The notes under the pieces were generated by a model. The model saw only the letters and a program-made list of their open reading frames with translations, did not search any database and was not told the origin of the DNA. Below are positions 27,472 to 36,431 of a DNA stretch of 64,000 bases, one piece after another. The position numbers and the translations under genes were made by a program. Source of the stretch: Ruegeria aquimaris (GTDB lineage Bacteria; Pseudomonadota; Alphaproteobacteria; Rhodobacterales; Rhodobacteraceae); assembly GCF_025751555.1 (NCBI RefSeq), contig NZ_JAOWLB010000005.1, positions 186,001-250,000 of the forward strand. The letters run 5' to 3'. How positions within the stretch are numbered: position 1 is the first letter of the stretch; each line of letters opens with the position of its first letter.

Positions 27472-28458
27472 ATGCTGCGCGCCCTGATACTCTGCCTGGG
27501 CCTGCTGGCCGCGACCGGGGTCGAGGCCCGCTGTACCGGGACCGATCTGCTGACGCGGCTGACGCCCGAGGGCGAAGCGCGGCTAGCGCGCGAGATACAG
27601 AAGGTGCCGTTTGCCTATGGCAATCACTGGATCGCGACAAAAGGGTCGCAGCGCATCCATCTGATCGGGACCCAGCACACCGGGGACAGCCGCATGAGGG
27701 CGGTGATGCGAAAACTGACGCCCGTCATCCAGTCGGCGGATGCCGTGCTGCTCGAAGTCACCGCCAAACAACTCGCCACCCTTGATGACACACTGCGCAA
27801 GACGCCCTCGATCCTGACCATACCCAAGGGCGCGCCCGGGCTCGACACGCTGATGCCGCCGGAAGACTGGCAGATGCTGAGCCTGCAAATGCGGGTGCAG
27901 GGGGTGGATGAAAAGGTCCTGGCCCGCATGCAACCCTGGTTCATCTCGATGAACCTGTCCCGCTCGGGCTGTGGCGGGCGCGGATTGTTCGCCTATCGCG
28001 GCCTGGATGACCGGATCGAGCTGTTGGCGGCGCGGGCCGGTGTGCCGGTCGGGTCCTTGGAGGCGGTCGGAACAGGCATGAGTTCGCTATCCGCCATCCC
28101 GGTAAGGGATCAGGTCAAGCTGCTGGTGATGGACATGAGGAGCGAGCTCAATTTCGACGATCAGGTCGTGACCCTTTCGAATGCCTATTTCGAAGAAAGG
28201 CTGGCCGAGGCAATGCTGATCGAGGACTGGACGCTTTATCGCGATCTGGATGTTTCGCGCAAGGAAGTGTCCCGCCTGCTGCGCCAGTTCGATACGCATA
28301 TCCTGGACAAGCGCAACCGGGCCTGGATGCCGGTGATCCAGCGGACCAAGGCAAAGACCATGGTCGTCGCGGTCGGGGCCGCGCATCTGCCGGGCAAGGC
28401 GGGCTTGCTGAACCTGTTGAAACAACGCGGCTACAGCCTGAGCCGCGCGGAATTTTGA
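27472..28458 (+). CDS. TraB/GumN-family protein, copy 1
   Basis: A 328-residue exported protein with signal peptide MLRALILCLGLLAATGVEA and a TraB/GumN (Tiki-like) domain: HLIGTQHTGD near the start and VAVGAAHLPGKAGLLNLL at the end, the GxxH/GxxH pair of the family. Eukaryotic Tiki proteins are metalloproteases with this fold; bacterial functions are mostly unknown. AAGGAG stands well placed before ATG. A paralogue follows ten bases after its stop, so this is a tandem duplication in one transcript. Confidence 0.87.
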   Translation: MLRALILCLGLLAATGVEARCTGTDLLTRLTPEGEARLAREIQKVPFAYGNHWIATKGSQRIHLIGTQHTGDSRMRAVMRKLTPVIQSADAVLLEVTAKQLATLDDTLRKTPSILTIPKGAPGLDTLMPPEDWQMLSLQMRVQGVDEKVLARMQPWFISMNLSRSGCGGRGLFAYRGLDDRIELLAARAGVPVGSLEAVGTGMSSLSAIPVRDQVKLLVMDMRSELNFDDQVVTLSNAYFEERLAEAMLIEDWTLYRDLDVSRKEVSRLLRQFDTHILDKRNRAWMPVIQRTKAKTMVVAVGAAHLPGKAGLLNLLKQRGYSLSRAEF

Positions 28459-28467
28459 AGAGTGCGA

Positions 28468-29457
28468 ATGGCATCCATGCGTTTTCTGGCCGTTTTCCTG
28501 TTTCTGACAATGCCAATGGCGGCCTTTGCCGCCTGCGAAGGGCGCGACCAGCGGGGCGACCTGCCGAACGAGGTCCGCGCCGAGATGGAACGGGCCGCCG
28601 CAGCGATACCCTATCCCGAGGGCAACCATTGGGTCGCGACCCGGGGTAACACCGTGCTGCACCTGATTGGCACCCTGCATGTCAACGATCCCCGCATGGG
28701 GCTTGCCGCCGACAGGCTGGAACCGCTGATCGAGCGGGCGAGTTCCGTCTGGTTCGAGCTGAACCCCGCCGACCTTGCCGCGTTCGAGCGCGAAGTCATG
28801 AGTAACCCGAAGGTGGCGCTGATCACCGAAGGACCCACCCTGATCGAGTTGATGAGCGAGGAGGGATGGAAACGGATCGCCCAAGCCCTGGCCGAGCGCA
28901 ATGTCCCGGCCTGGATGGGGGCCAAGATGCAGCCCTGGGTGCTGGGCGCAGTCCTGTCGCTGCCGCCCTGCCTGCTGCGCGATCCCGAGGCGAAACAGGG
29001 TATGGACAAACGACTGTCGGTTCTGGCGGACATGCATGACGTGCCGCAGCACTCGCTGGAGACCGGCGCCGAACTGCTGGCGCTGTTCACCGCCACCCCG
29101 ATCGAAGAGCAGGCCCGCGAGTTGGAGATGTTCGCGGACAATCTGGGGGCCGATGCCGACCAGTTGGCAACGTTGAGCGCGATGTATTTCGAAGAGCGCC
29201 ATGCCGAGTTCATGGAGTTCTCGCGCCGCGACGCGATAGCGCGCAGCGGTTTGTCGCCCGAGGTGTTCGATCCGCTCTGGGACAGTTTCATGGTCACCCT
29301 CGTGGAGGGGCGCAACCGCAACTGGATGCGCCATATCCTGGATATCCGCGACCAGACAGCGGTAATCGCCGTTGGCGCAGGCCATCTGCACGGCGAAAGC
29401 GGATTGCTGAACCTGCTGGCGCTGGAGGGCTATCTGCTGGAACGAGCCGCGTTCTGA
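28468..29457 (+). CDS. TraB/GumN-family protein, copy 2
   Basis: A 329-residue paralogue of the preceding gene with its own signal peptide (MRFLAVFLFLTMPMAAFA). It shares HLIGTLHVND, MQPW, YFEERHAEF and the ending VIAVGAGHLHGESGLLNLL, and differs strongly between these blocks. So the duplication is old. ATG 28468 is chosen; GTG 28462 and ATG 28477 are alternatives. Both copies keep the GTxH and GAxH histidines, so both may be active, presumably in the periplasm. Confidence 0.86.
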   Translation: MASMRFLAVFLFLTMPMAAFAACEGRDQRGDLPNEVRAEMERAAAAIPYPEGNHWVATRGNTVLHLIGTLHVNDPRMGLAADRLEPLIERASSVWFELNPADLAAFEREVMSNPKVALITEGPTLIELMSEEGWKRIAQALAERNVPAWMGAKMQPWVLGAVLSLPPCLLRDPEAKQGMDKRLSVLADMHDVPQHSLETGAELLALFTATPIEEQARELEMFADNLGADADQLATLSAMYFEERHAEFMEFSRRDAIARSGLSPEVFDPLWDSFMVTLVEGRNRNWMRHILDIRDQTAVIAVGAGHLHGESGLLNLLALEGYLLERAAF

Positions 29458-29560
29458 GGCGGAAACCTGACCAAGGGTCGCAGCCTGCGCGCCCCCCCGT
29501 GACAATGCCGGTCCGCGCCCCTATAAGGCGCGCAAATTTGACCTTGCGCAGGATAGACAC

Positions 29561-30481
29561 ATGACCATTCAGGTATTTGGCCACAAATCCCCCGACACCG
29601 ATTCCACCGGCTCGCCCATCGTCTGGGCCTGGTATCTGACCGAGGTAAAGGGCCAGGCCGCCAAACCGGTGCTGCTGGGCGAACCCAACACCGAAGCGGC
29701 CTTCATGCTCAGCCGCTGGGGTTTCGACAAGCCCGAGATCATCTCGGACGTGAACGCAGGCGCCCCGGTGGTGATCGTAGACACCAACAACCCCGCCGAA
29801 CTGCCCGCCAGCGTCAACGACGCCGATATCCGCCAGATCATCGACCACCACGCGCTGATCGGCGGGCTGAAGACCAAGGGCCCTATCGACATCACCGTGC
29901 GCCCGCTGGCCTGCACCGCCACCATCATGGTCGACCTGATGGGTGACGATGCTGCCCGCATGCCCGAGGCGATCAAGGGCGCGGCGCTGACCTGCATCCT
30001 TTCTGACACGCTGGAGTTCCGCTCGCCCACCACCACCGATCATGACCGCGCCGTGGCCGAGAAGCTGGCCGCCGATCTGGGCATCGACATTCCGTCCTAT
30101 GCCGCCGAGATGTTCGCGGCCAAGTCGGACGTGTCGTCCTTCTCGGACGCCGAGCTGCTGCGGATGGACTCGAAAGAGTACAATGTCGACGGCAAGGAAT
30201 TCCGGGTCTCGGTTCTGGAAACCACCGCACCCAAGGTGCTGCTGGACCGCAAGGACAGCCTGATGGCCTCGATGATCGACGTGGCCAAGGAAGACGGCGC
30301 CGATCAGGTGCTGCTGTTCGTGATCGACATCCTGAACGAGGAAGCCACCCTGCTGGTGCCCAACGATCTGGTCAAGACCGTGGCCGAAAAGAGCTTTGGC
30401 GCCTCGGTCTCGGGCGACACGGTTGTCCTGCCCGGCATCATGAGCCGGAAAAAGCAGATCATCCCGAACCTCAAGGTCTGA
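29561..30481 (+). CDS. ppaC: Manganese-dependent inorganic pyrophosphatase (family II)
   Basis: The 306-residue cytosolic DHH-family enzyme hydrolyses pyrophosphate. Motifs are FGHKSPDTDST at the N-terminus, VDTNNPAEL, IDHHALIGGL (DHH), the TILSDT-like CILSDTLEF, and the C-terminal MSRKKQIIP with the substrate-binding Arg-Lys-Lys. Family II enzymes use Mn2+ or Co2+. It stands alone, followed by an intrinsic terminator. Confidence 0.95.
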   Translation: MTIQVFGHKSPDTDSTGSPIVWAWYLTEVKGQAAKPVLLGEPNTEAAFMLSRWGFDKPEIISDVNAGAPVVIVDTNNPAELPASVNDADIRQIIDHHALIGGLKTKGPIDITVRPLACTATIMVDLMGDDAARMPEAIKGAALTCILSDTLEFRSPTTTDHDRAVAEKLAADLGIDIPSYAAEMFAAKSDVSSFSDAELLRMDSKEYNVDGKEFRVSVLETTAPKVLLDRKDSLMASMIDVAKEDGADQVLLFVIDILNEEATLLVPNDLVKTVAEKSFGASVSGDTVVLPGIMSRKKQIIPNLKV

Positions 30482-30500
30482 TCCGGTCCCGACCGATGAA

Positions 30501-30535
30501 AGAGGCGCCCCTCGCGGGCGCCTCTTGCGTTTTGA
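30501..30535 (+). terminator. Intrinsic terminator after ppaC
   Basis: AGAGGCGCCC (30501-30510) pairs perfectly with GGGCGCCTCT (30516-30525) around CTCGC, followed by TGCGTTTTG. It also lies three bases beyond the convergent GFA stop, so it may serve both strands. Confidence 0.8.
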
Positions 30536-30537
30536 CC

Positions 30538-30945
30538 TTACTGGGTCGGCAGCCCGTCAAAGGCGTGTACGCCCTCGGGGATGATGTGAAAGGCCTGTTT
30601 CTCGGCGGCAAACACCGCCGCTTTGGGCCCCTTGAACAGGGCCGGATCGTCCAGCGTGCCGATCTTCAGGATCACTGCCGGCAGGCCGGGCCGGTGCGAG
30701 GCGACCCCGGTGCCGCAGGTGGCGCAGAAATCGCGAGTCACCCGGTCGGGCCGATCCTCCAGCCGAAAGCTCTTGGGCGTGCCCTTGACATAGCGAAAGC
30801 CCGCAGCCGGCATCACCATAAACAGGTTCGGCGCGCCGCCCGCATAAGTCTGGCAGGCACGGCAGTGGCATTGCGCCTTGAGCATCGGCTCACCCTCGGC
30901 CTCATAGCGCAGCGCGCCGCAGTAACATCCGCCTGTAAGTGTCAT
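30538..30945 (-). CDS. GFA-family protein (glutathione-dependent formaldehyde-activating enzyme-like)
   Basis: The 135-residue Zn-binding protein has the cysteine pattern CYCGALRY, CHCRACQ and CATCG, which defines the GFA/CENP-V fold. Despite the family name, most members are not proven formaldehyde enzymes. ATG 30945 is the start (longer in-frame codons reach into the neighbouring promoter). It is divergent from the GlxA-type regulator gene, with about 100 bases between starts, so that regulator may control it. Confidence 0.88.
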   Translation of the reverse strand: MTLTGGCYCGALRYEAEGEPMLKAQCHCRACQTYAGGAPNLFMVMPAAGFRYVKGTPKSFRLEDRPDRVTRDFCATCGTGVASHRPGLPAVILKIGTLDDPALFKGPKAAVFAAEKQAFHIIPEGVHAFDGLPTQ

Positions 30946-31048
30946 TTGTGATCTCCTGGTATCGGTGTCGCGGCGCAGGATGGACGCGGGAGACATATGC
31001 GGCTAGTGTCACGAATGACATTATTCAGACCGAAATGGACAAATCGCC

Positions 31049-31966
31049 ATGAACGTCCTTCTGCTGCATCCCGCCCCCTGTCAACGCTCCAGCCTGGCCA
31101 TCGCCGAGGACATGCTGGACAGCGCCAACCGGGTGGCCGCGTTGCGCGGCGAGACGGCACCGTTTTGCTGGCGCACCCTGCACCCCGAGGCGGTCTGCCC
31201 GGATACACCGGCGCCGGATCTGGTGGTGCTGCCGGGGATGGGGCTTGCCTCGGCCGAGGAGTTGCGGGCGGCGATGGACAGTCCTGCCTTTGTCGCGCTG
31301 ACCGCGGCGCTGCGCCACCTCGCCCAGCCCGGTACCCGCATTGCGAGCGCCTGCTCTGGCGTCTTTGCGCTGGCGGCGGCGGGGCTTCTGGATGGGCGCC
31401 GCGCCACCACAACCTGGTGGCTGGCACCGCTGTTGCGGGGCTGGTTCCCCAAGGTCCGGGTCGAGATGGGCGAGGTGCTGTGCAGCGATGGGGCGCTGGT
31501 AACGGCAGGCGCCTCCTTTGCCCAGATCGACCTGATGCTGCACCTGATCGAGACCCAGGCGGGGTATGCCCTGGCCGAGGATTGCCGCCGCTTTCTGCTG
31601 GCTGACAGCCGACCCAGCCAGTTGCCCTATCTGTCGGTGGCGACGCTGGTGGCGGGTGATCCGGCGCTGCAACGGGTCGAGTTGTACCTGCGTCGCCATA
31701 TTGCCCGTCAGGTGCCGCTGGCCGAACTGGCCGAGGCCGCCGGGCTGGGCACGCGCACCTTTGCCCGCCGTCTGGCACGGGTCGCGGGCATGACCCCGGG
31801 CGAGTTCGCCCAGACCCTGCGGGTGACCGAGGCGATCCGGCTTTATCGGGCGGGCGGGCTGAGCCTGGAACAGGTCGCGCATCGGGTCGGATATAGCGAT
31901 GCCACCGCGCTCCGCCGTGTAATGACCCGCCGCACAGGGCGGCGGCTGGAAAGCTTTCGTAGCTGA
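31049..31966 (+). CDS. GlxA-family transcriptional regulator (DJ-1/PfpI + AraC HTH)
   Basis: In the 305-residue regulator, residues 1-170 are a DJ-1/PfpI-like domain with the nucleophile-elbow segment ASACSGVFALAAAGLLDGRRATTTWW. Residues about 205-305 are an AraC-type double helix-turn-helix (VPLAELAEAAGLGTRTFARRLARVAGMTPGEF, then LSLEQVAHRVGYSDATALRRV). Relatives control glycine betaine, arginine or carnitine use. The effector is unknown. It is divergent from the GFA gene. Confidence 0.9.
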   Translation: MNVLLLHPAPCQRSSLAIAEDMLDSANRVAALRGETAPFCWRTLHPEAVCPDTPAPDLVVLPGMGLASAEELRAAMDSPAFVALTAALRHLAQPGTRIASACSGVFALAAAGLLDGRRATTTWWLAPLLRGWFPKVRVEMGEVLCSDGALVTAGASFAQIDLMLHLIETQAGYALAEDCRRFLLADSRPSQLPYLSVATLVAGDPALQRVELYLRRHIARQVPLAELAEAAGLGTRTFARRLARVAGMTPGEFAQTLRVTEAIRLYRAGGLSLEQVAHRVGYSDATALRRVMTRRTGRRLESFRS

Positions 31967-32047
31967 GCTGCCAGCCCTTTCCCATGGCCATTGTCCAACG
32001 CATGCGGCATACAAGCCCTTGCGACAATACCCAAACCGGACCCAGAC

Positions 32048-32923
32048 ATGACCCAGATCATAAACGCCCTCTCCGACATCTCCGACCGCTACCGCGCGCT
32101 GTTCGTCGATCTGTGGGGATGCGTGCACAATGGAGTGACAGCCTATCCAGATGCGATCTCTGCGCTGAGAGCCTATCGCGCCCAGGGCGGCAAGGTCGTG
32201 CTGGTGACGAACTCTCCGAAACCGCGCGCCGGGGTTGCGACTCAATTGGTCCAGTTCAACGTGCCCGAGGACGCTTATGACACCATCGCCACCAGCGGTG
32301 ACAGCGCGCGTTCGGCCATGTTCCGGGGTGCGGTTGGTCAAAAGGTCTACTTCATGGGCGAGTGGGACCGCGACGCGGGCTTTTTCGAGCCGCTCAAACT
32401 GCTCGACAACCCGGTCGAGATCACCCGTGTGCCGCTGCAAGAGGCCGAGGGCATCGTCTGTTGCGGCCCCTTCGACCCGATGGCCGACCCGGCGGTGAAC
32501 CGGCCCGATTTCCTATATGCCAAGACCAAGGGGATGAAGCTGCTCTGCGCCAATCCGGATATCGTGGTCGATCGCGGCGAAATCCGCGAATGGTGCGCCG
32601 GGGCGCTGGCGCGGCTTTACACCGAGATGGGAGGCGAGAGCCTGTACTTCGGCAAGCCGCACCCGCCGATCTATGATCTGGCCCGCCGCCGGCTGCTTGC
32701 CTTGGGGGTGGATGTCGCCGATTCCGAGATTCTGGCGATCGGCGACGGCATCCAGACGGACATCGCCGGTGGCCAGGGCGAAGGCATCGATTCCCTGTTC
32801 ATCTCGGGCGGTCTGGCCGCATCGGAAACCAAAACTGGCATCAACCCGGATCCGGTGGCGCTAACTGTATATCTGGAAAGAGAAAACAGGAGCCCGACCT
32901 ATACTATTGGCCAACTTCGCTGA
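32048..32923 (+). CDS. HAD-superfamily class IIA hydrolase (TIGR01459-like)
   Basis: The 291-residue NagD-like protein has motif I FVDLWGCVHNG, motif II VLVTNSPKPR, the FGKPHPPIYDLA lysine block and motif IV IGDGIQTDIAG. In ordinary HAD phosphatases motif I is DxD, the second Asp being the acid/base; here the position is Trp (D-L-W). As far as I recall this is typical of the TIGR01459 subgroup. It may therefore have low phosphatase activity or use another acid. ATG 32048 is the start. Confidence 0.86.
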   Translation: MTQIINALSDISDRYRALFVDLWGCVHNGVTAYPDAISALRAYRAQGGKVVLVTNSPKPRAGVATQLVQFNVPEDAYDTIATSGDSARSAMFRGAVGQKVYFMGEWDRDAGFFEPLKLLDNPVEITRVPLQEAEGIVCCGPFDPMADPAVNRPDFLYAKTKGMKLLCANPDIVVDRGEIREWCAGALARLYTEMGGESLYFGKPHPPIYDLARRRLLALGVDVADSEILAIGDGIQTDIAGGQGEGIDSLFISGGLAASETKTGINPDPVALTVYLERENRSPTYTIGQLR

Positions 32924-33025
32924 GCAGAAAGGGCTTGATTTTCTGCACCTGCAAAGTAATAAAGTTGCCAAACTCAGGTGGAGACTTGTTCAAAGTTGCT
33001 CCACCATCCGGATAGAGAGGGTGAC

Positions 33026-33469
33026 ATGTTGGACAATCTGCCGCGCGGAACGATCTGTATCGAAGATATCGAGATGGGCATGACCCGGTACCTGCGCAAA
33101 CAGGTCACCGACGAGGATATCGAGATGTTCGCCCAGGTCTCGACCGACCGCAATCCGGTGCATCTGGACGACGAATATGCCCGCGACACCATCTTTGAGG
33201 GGCGTATCGCCCATGGCATGCTGACCGCCGGGCTGATCTCGGCGGTTATCGGCGAGCAGCTGCCCGGCCATGGCACCGTCTACATGGGTCAATCGCTGAA
33301 GTTCCTCGCGCCTGTGCGCCCGGGCGACACGGTCTATGCCGAGGTCAAGGTGATCGACATCGACTTTGCCAAACGCCGGGTCAAGCTGGACTGCCATTGC
33401 GCCGTTGATGGCAAGAAGGTGCTGGTGGGCGAGGCGATGGTGCTGGCCCCCTCGCGCAAGTTCGACTGA
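33026..33469 (+). CDS. MaoC-like (R)-specific enoyl-CoA hydratase
   Basis: The 147-residue hotdog-fold protein has the hydratase-2 motif in VSTDRNPVHLDDEYARDTIFEGRIAHGML, where Asp and His are catalytic. Family members hydrate trans-2-enoyl-CoA to (R)-3-hydroxyacyl-CoA, for example supplying polyhydroxyalkanoate synthesis. GAGAGGG precedes ATG 33026. Upstream, GGTGGAG (32977) and CTCCACC (32999) could form a leader hairpin. No pha genes are in view. Confidence 0.88.
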   Translation: MLDNLPRGTICIEDIEMGMTRYLRKQVTDEDIEMFAQVSTDRNPVHLDDEYARDTIFEGRIAHGMLTAGLISAVIGEQLPGHGTVYMGQSLKFLAPVRPGDTVYAEVKVIDIDFAKRRVKLDCHCAVDGKKVLVGEAMVLAPSRKFD

Positions 33470-33540
33470 TCGGCAGCACAGCTGCCATTTGCGGCCTCGC
33501 TCCTCAGCAACACACGAAGAAGTGATCATTGCTCGCGCTG

Positions 33541-33566
33541 CCCGGACCCAGTCCGGGTGCGGGCTT
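33541..33566 (+). terminator. Terminator-like hairpin after the MaoC gene
   Basis: CCCGGAC (33541) pairs with GTCCGGG (33551) around a three-base loop CCA, followed by TGCGGGCTTTCCT. The U-tract is poor. Confidence 0.45.
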
Positions 33567-33576
33567 TCCTCTGCAT

Positions 33577-33590
33577 TTCAACAAGTTGAA
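33577..33590. promoter_or_regulatory. Perfect palindrome upstream of the monooxygenase gene
   Basis: TTCAAC-AA-GTTGAA lies 120 bases before the monooxygenase-cytochrome b5 start, in a 240-base gene-free interval. It has the size of a half-operator pair for a dimeric repressor; no regulator gene is adjacent. Confidence 0.3.
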
Positions 33591-33709
33591 CAATTGTGCG
33601 CAGATCGCCGCCCATTGCGCGCGCGCAGGACAATTCTGCTGAAAGCCTGACTGAACTTGCTATCGTTTGGACAAGACTCACTTAACTTGTTCATGAAGTG
33701 GAGTTCGAG

Positions 33710-35401
33710 ATGCGAGCAATCATCATCGGTGCGGGCATTGGAGGGTTGATGGCGGCCCTGGCCCTGCGGCAATCCGGGGTCTTTTCGGCAATCGAGGTCT
33801 ACGAGCAGACCAGGCAGCCCAGTACAGCCGGGGCCGGGCTGAACATTCCCCCGAACGGGGCGCGGATCTGCCGCTGGCTGGGGGTCGATCTGGATGGCGG
33901 TGACCCCAAAGGACCGGACGGCGCGATAGATGGTGGCCGGGCTGCGATCCTGACATCGACCCGGCAGTTCAACACCGATGGCAGCATCACCGAAAGGCCG
34001 TTCGACCATGTCACCGCCGCCGGGGATGGCGCCGGGTTTCATCACATGCACCGGCTGGACCTTCTGATGTGCCTTTACAAGCGGGTGTTCGAATTCGGCC
34101 CTGACAGCGGCGCCCCCTGCCCGATCTCGGTGCATATGGGCTGTCGGCTCGACCGGGTGCACCAGACGGACGAGGGCGTGACAGCGGTCTTTGCCAACGG
34201 ACAGAGGGCGACCGGCGATATTCTGGTTGGCGCAGATGGGATCAACTCGGCCACGCTCCGTCTGGCCTGGCCCAACCCGCGCCCCAAACGCTGGACCGAG
34301 GTCACCTGTTTCCGCGGCCTCATTCCCCGCGCAATCGTGGCCGCGCTGCGCAAACCCGATGGCCATCCGCTGGATCACAACCCGATCCACTCTTTCAGCA
34401 TGGACCGCCACAAGACGGATCGCAGCGGCGCGACCACCTATTGGGTGCGGGGCGGCGAGTTGCTGAATGTCTGGATCGCCCGGTATGAACCCGATTCAAC
34501 CGCCTTTGAACGGGAAGAGGGCGACTGGTTTCCGGTGAGCCAGGAGGAAATCACCCGCGACGTCGGCGCGGCCTTTGCCGAGCTTCCCAATTGCGACGAT
34601 CTGGTCGCCCTGGCCGGGGCGATGGTGCGTCCGACCAAATGGGGGCTTTATGACCGCGACGCGCTCGAGACCTGGGTGCAGGGGCGCATCTGCCTGCTGG
34701 GCGACGCGGCGCATCCGATGCTGCCCACCTTCGGGCAGGGCGCGGCGCAGGCGTTCGAGGATGCCGCCGCGCTTGGCTGCGCCTTTGCCCTGCACCGCCG
34801 CGACGTGCCCTCGGCCCTGTTGCACTATGAACGGGTGCGGCACTATCGCGCCAGCCGGTTTCAGCTGGGGTCGAAGTTTGCCTTCGACCATCTGCGGCCC
34901 AAGGATACCGAGGCGCAAAAGGCGCTGCTCGAGGGTCTGGATGAACGCGTCACGCCCGCGTTTTCACACGACAAGCGCGGCGGCGAGAATGACGCCTGGA
35001 TCTATGCCTTTGACGCCCGCAATATCGGCCCGGCCCTGCCCGCCAGGAAATGGGGGCCGTGGGATTACCGCGAGGCGTCGAAAGAGGACCATGCAAAGGC
35101 GACGCAAAGCCTCTGGCGGCCAGAGACCCCGACCGATGGCGCCCGTCGCGTGACCCGCGCCGAGGTCGCCCGGCACAACACCCGCGACGATTGCTGGATC
35201 ATCGTTTCGGGCAAGGTCTATGAAATCACGGCCTGGGCGCCCCATCACCCCGGCGGTGCGGGCATCGCCCGGATCTATGCGGGCAAGGATGCCACCGCCG
35301 AGTTCGGTGATTATCACAGCGCGCAAGCAGTCGCGCATATGGCGCATTTCTGTATCGGCGAACTGGTCGAAACATCGGAGGAGGCAAAACCGCCAGCATG
35401 A
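33710..35401 (+). CDS. FAD-dependent monooxygenase fused to a cytochrome b5-like domain
   Basis: In the 563-residue protein, residues 1-410 are a salicylate-hydroxylase-type group A flavoprotein: GAGIGG (7-12), VGADGINSATLR (DG motif) and LLGDAAHPMLPTFGQGAAQ (GD motif). Residues about 485-550 are cytochrome b5-like, VTRAEVARHNTRDDCWIIV then APHHPGG with His513 and a second His at 536 (DYH), the 23-residue spacing expected for heme ligands. The linker includes a Trp-rich KWGPWDY segment. Such hydroxylases normally take electrons from NAD(P)H alone, so the heme domain implies another electron path. ATG 33710 follows GTGGAG. Confidence 0.87.
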   Translation: MRAIIIGAGIGGLMAALALRQSGVFSAIEVYEQTRQPSTAGAGLNIPPNGARICRWLGVDLDGGDPKGPDGAIDGGRAAILTSTRQFNTDGSITERPFDHVTAAGDGAGFHHMHRLDLLMCLYKRVFEFGPDSGAPCPISVHMGCRLDRVHQTDEGVTAVFANGQRATGDILVGADGINSATLRLAWPNPRPKRWTEVTCFRGLIPRAIVAALRKPDGHPLDHNPIHSFSMDRHKTDRSGATTYWVRGGELLNVWIARYEPDSTAFEREEGDWFPVSQEEITRDVGAAFAELPNCDDLVALAGAMVRPTKWGLYDRDALETWVQGRICLLGDAAHPMLPTFGQGAAQAFEDAAALGCAFALHRRDVPSALLHYERVRHYRASRFQLGSKFAFDHLRPKDTEAQKALLEGLDERVTPAFSHDKRGGENDAWIYAFDARNIGPALPARKWGPWDYREASKEDHAKATQSLWRPETPTDGARRVTRAEVARHNTRDDCWIIVSGKVYEITAWAPHHPGGAGIARIYAGKDATAEFGDYHSAQAVAHMAHFCIGELVETSEEAKPPA

Positions 35402-35498
35402 CCCGAGCGCTCTGGCGCGGCGTGGCGAGGCGCCGGAAACGACCCCACCCGGTCAAGTCGCGCTTGAACATGCGCACACCTGCGTTTACCCAACCTGC

Positions 35499-36431
35499 AT
35501 GCGTATCATCCGCGACTACAGATTTCTCGAACCCGCAGACCGGGGCGCCAGCGTCGCCATCGGTAACTTCGACGGCGTGCATATCGGCCACCGCTCGGTG
35601 ATCGAACTGGCCCGGCAGGCCGCGCCCGATGTGCCGCTGGGTGTGATGACCTTCGAGCCACATCCGCGCGAGTATTTCGCCCCCGACAGCCCGCCCTTTC
35701 GCCTGATGCGCGGCCCGGCGCGCGCGCACCGGCTGGAAAAGCTGGGGGTCGAGCGGCTCTATGAACTGCCTTTCAATGCCGCGCTGGCCGGGCTGACGCC
35801 GGAAGAGTTCGCGCGCCGTGTCATCTGCGACGGGCTGGGCTTGACCCATGTGGTGATCGGCGCCGATTTCTGTTTCGGCAAGGGCCGCAGCGGCAACGCC
35901 GCCGACATGGTCCGGTTCGGTCAGCAGATGGGGTTCGGCGTCACCATCGCACCGCTCCTGGAGCAGACCGAGCGCGTGATCTCGTCGACCGCGATCCGCA
36001 CCGCGCTAAGCGAGGGCCGCCCGCGCGACGCCGCCGCGATGCTGGGCCATTGGCACCGGATCGAAGGCGAGGTGATCGGCGGCGAGCAGCGCGGGCGTGA
36101 GTTGGGCTTTCCCACCGCCAATATGTCCATCGACGGGCTGCACCCGCCCCGGTTCGGCGTCTATGCGGTGCTGGTCGATGTGCTGGACGGCCCGCACAAG
36201 GGCAGCTATCACGGCGCCGCCTCGGTGGGTGTGCGACCGATGTTCAAGGGCGAGCAGCCCAATATCGAAACCTTCCTGTTCGACTTTTCCGGCGATCTTT
36301 ATGGCGCAACGCTGAGTGTCGGGCTGGTCGAATATCTGCGCCCCGAGATGACCTTTGACGGGCTGGACGCCCTTATCGCGCAAATGGACGCCGATTGCGC
36401 CCGCGCGCGCGAGATCCTGGCGGCGCCATGA
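35499..36431 (+). CDS. ribF: Bifunctional riboflavin kinase / FAD synthetase
   Basis: The 310-residue enzyme makes FMN and FAD. The N-terminal adenylyltransferase has IGNFDGVHIGH, FCFGKGRSGN and ISSTAIRTAL. The C-terminal kinase has GRELGFPTANM and VRPMFKGEQPNIETFLFDF. No clear ribosome site precedes ATG 35499, so initiation may be weak or leaderless. The neighbouring upstream gene is a flavoprotein. It ends in ATGA shared with the YcgN gene. Confidence 0.95.
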   Translation: MRIIRDYRFLEPADRGASVAIGNFDGVHIGHRSVIELARQAAPDVPLGVMTFEPHPREYFAPDSPPFRLMRGPARAHRLEKLGVERLYELPFNAALAGLTPEEFARRVICDGLGLTHVVIGADFCFGKGRSGNAADMVRFGQQMGFGVTIAPLLEQTERVISSTAIRTALSEGRPRDAAAMLGHWHRIEGEVIGGEQRGRELGFPTANMSIDGLHPPRFGVYAVLVDVLDGPHKGSYHGAASVGVRPMFKGEQPNIETFLFDFSGDLYGATLSVGLVEYLRPEMTFDGLDALIAQMDADCARAREILAAP

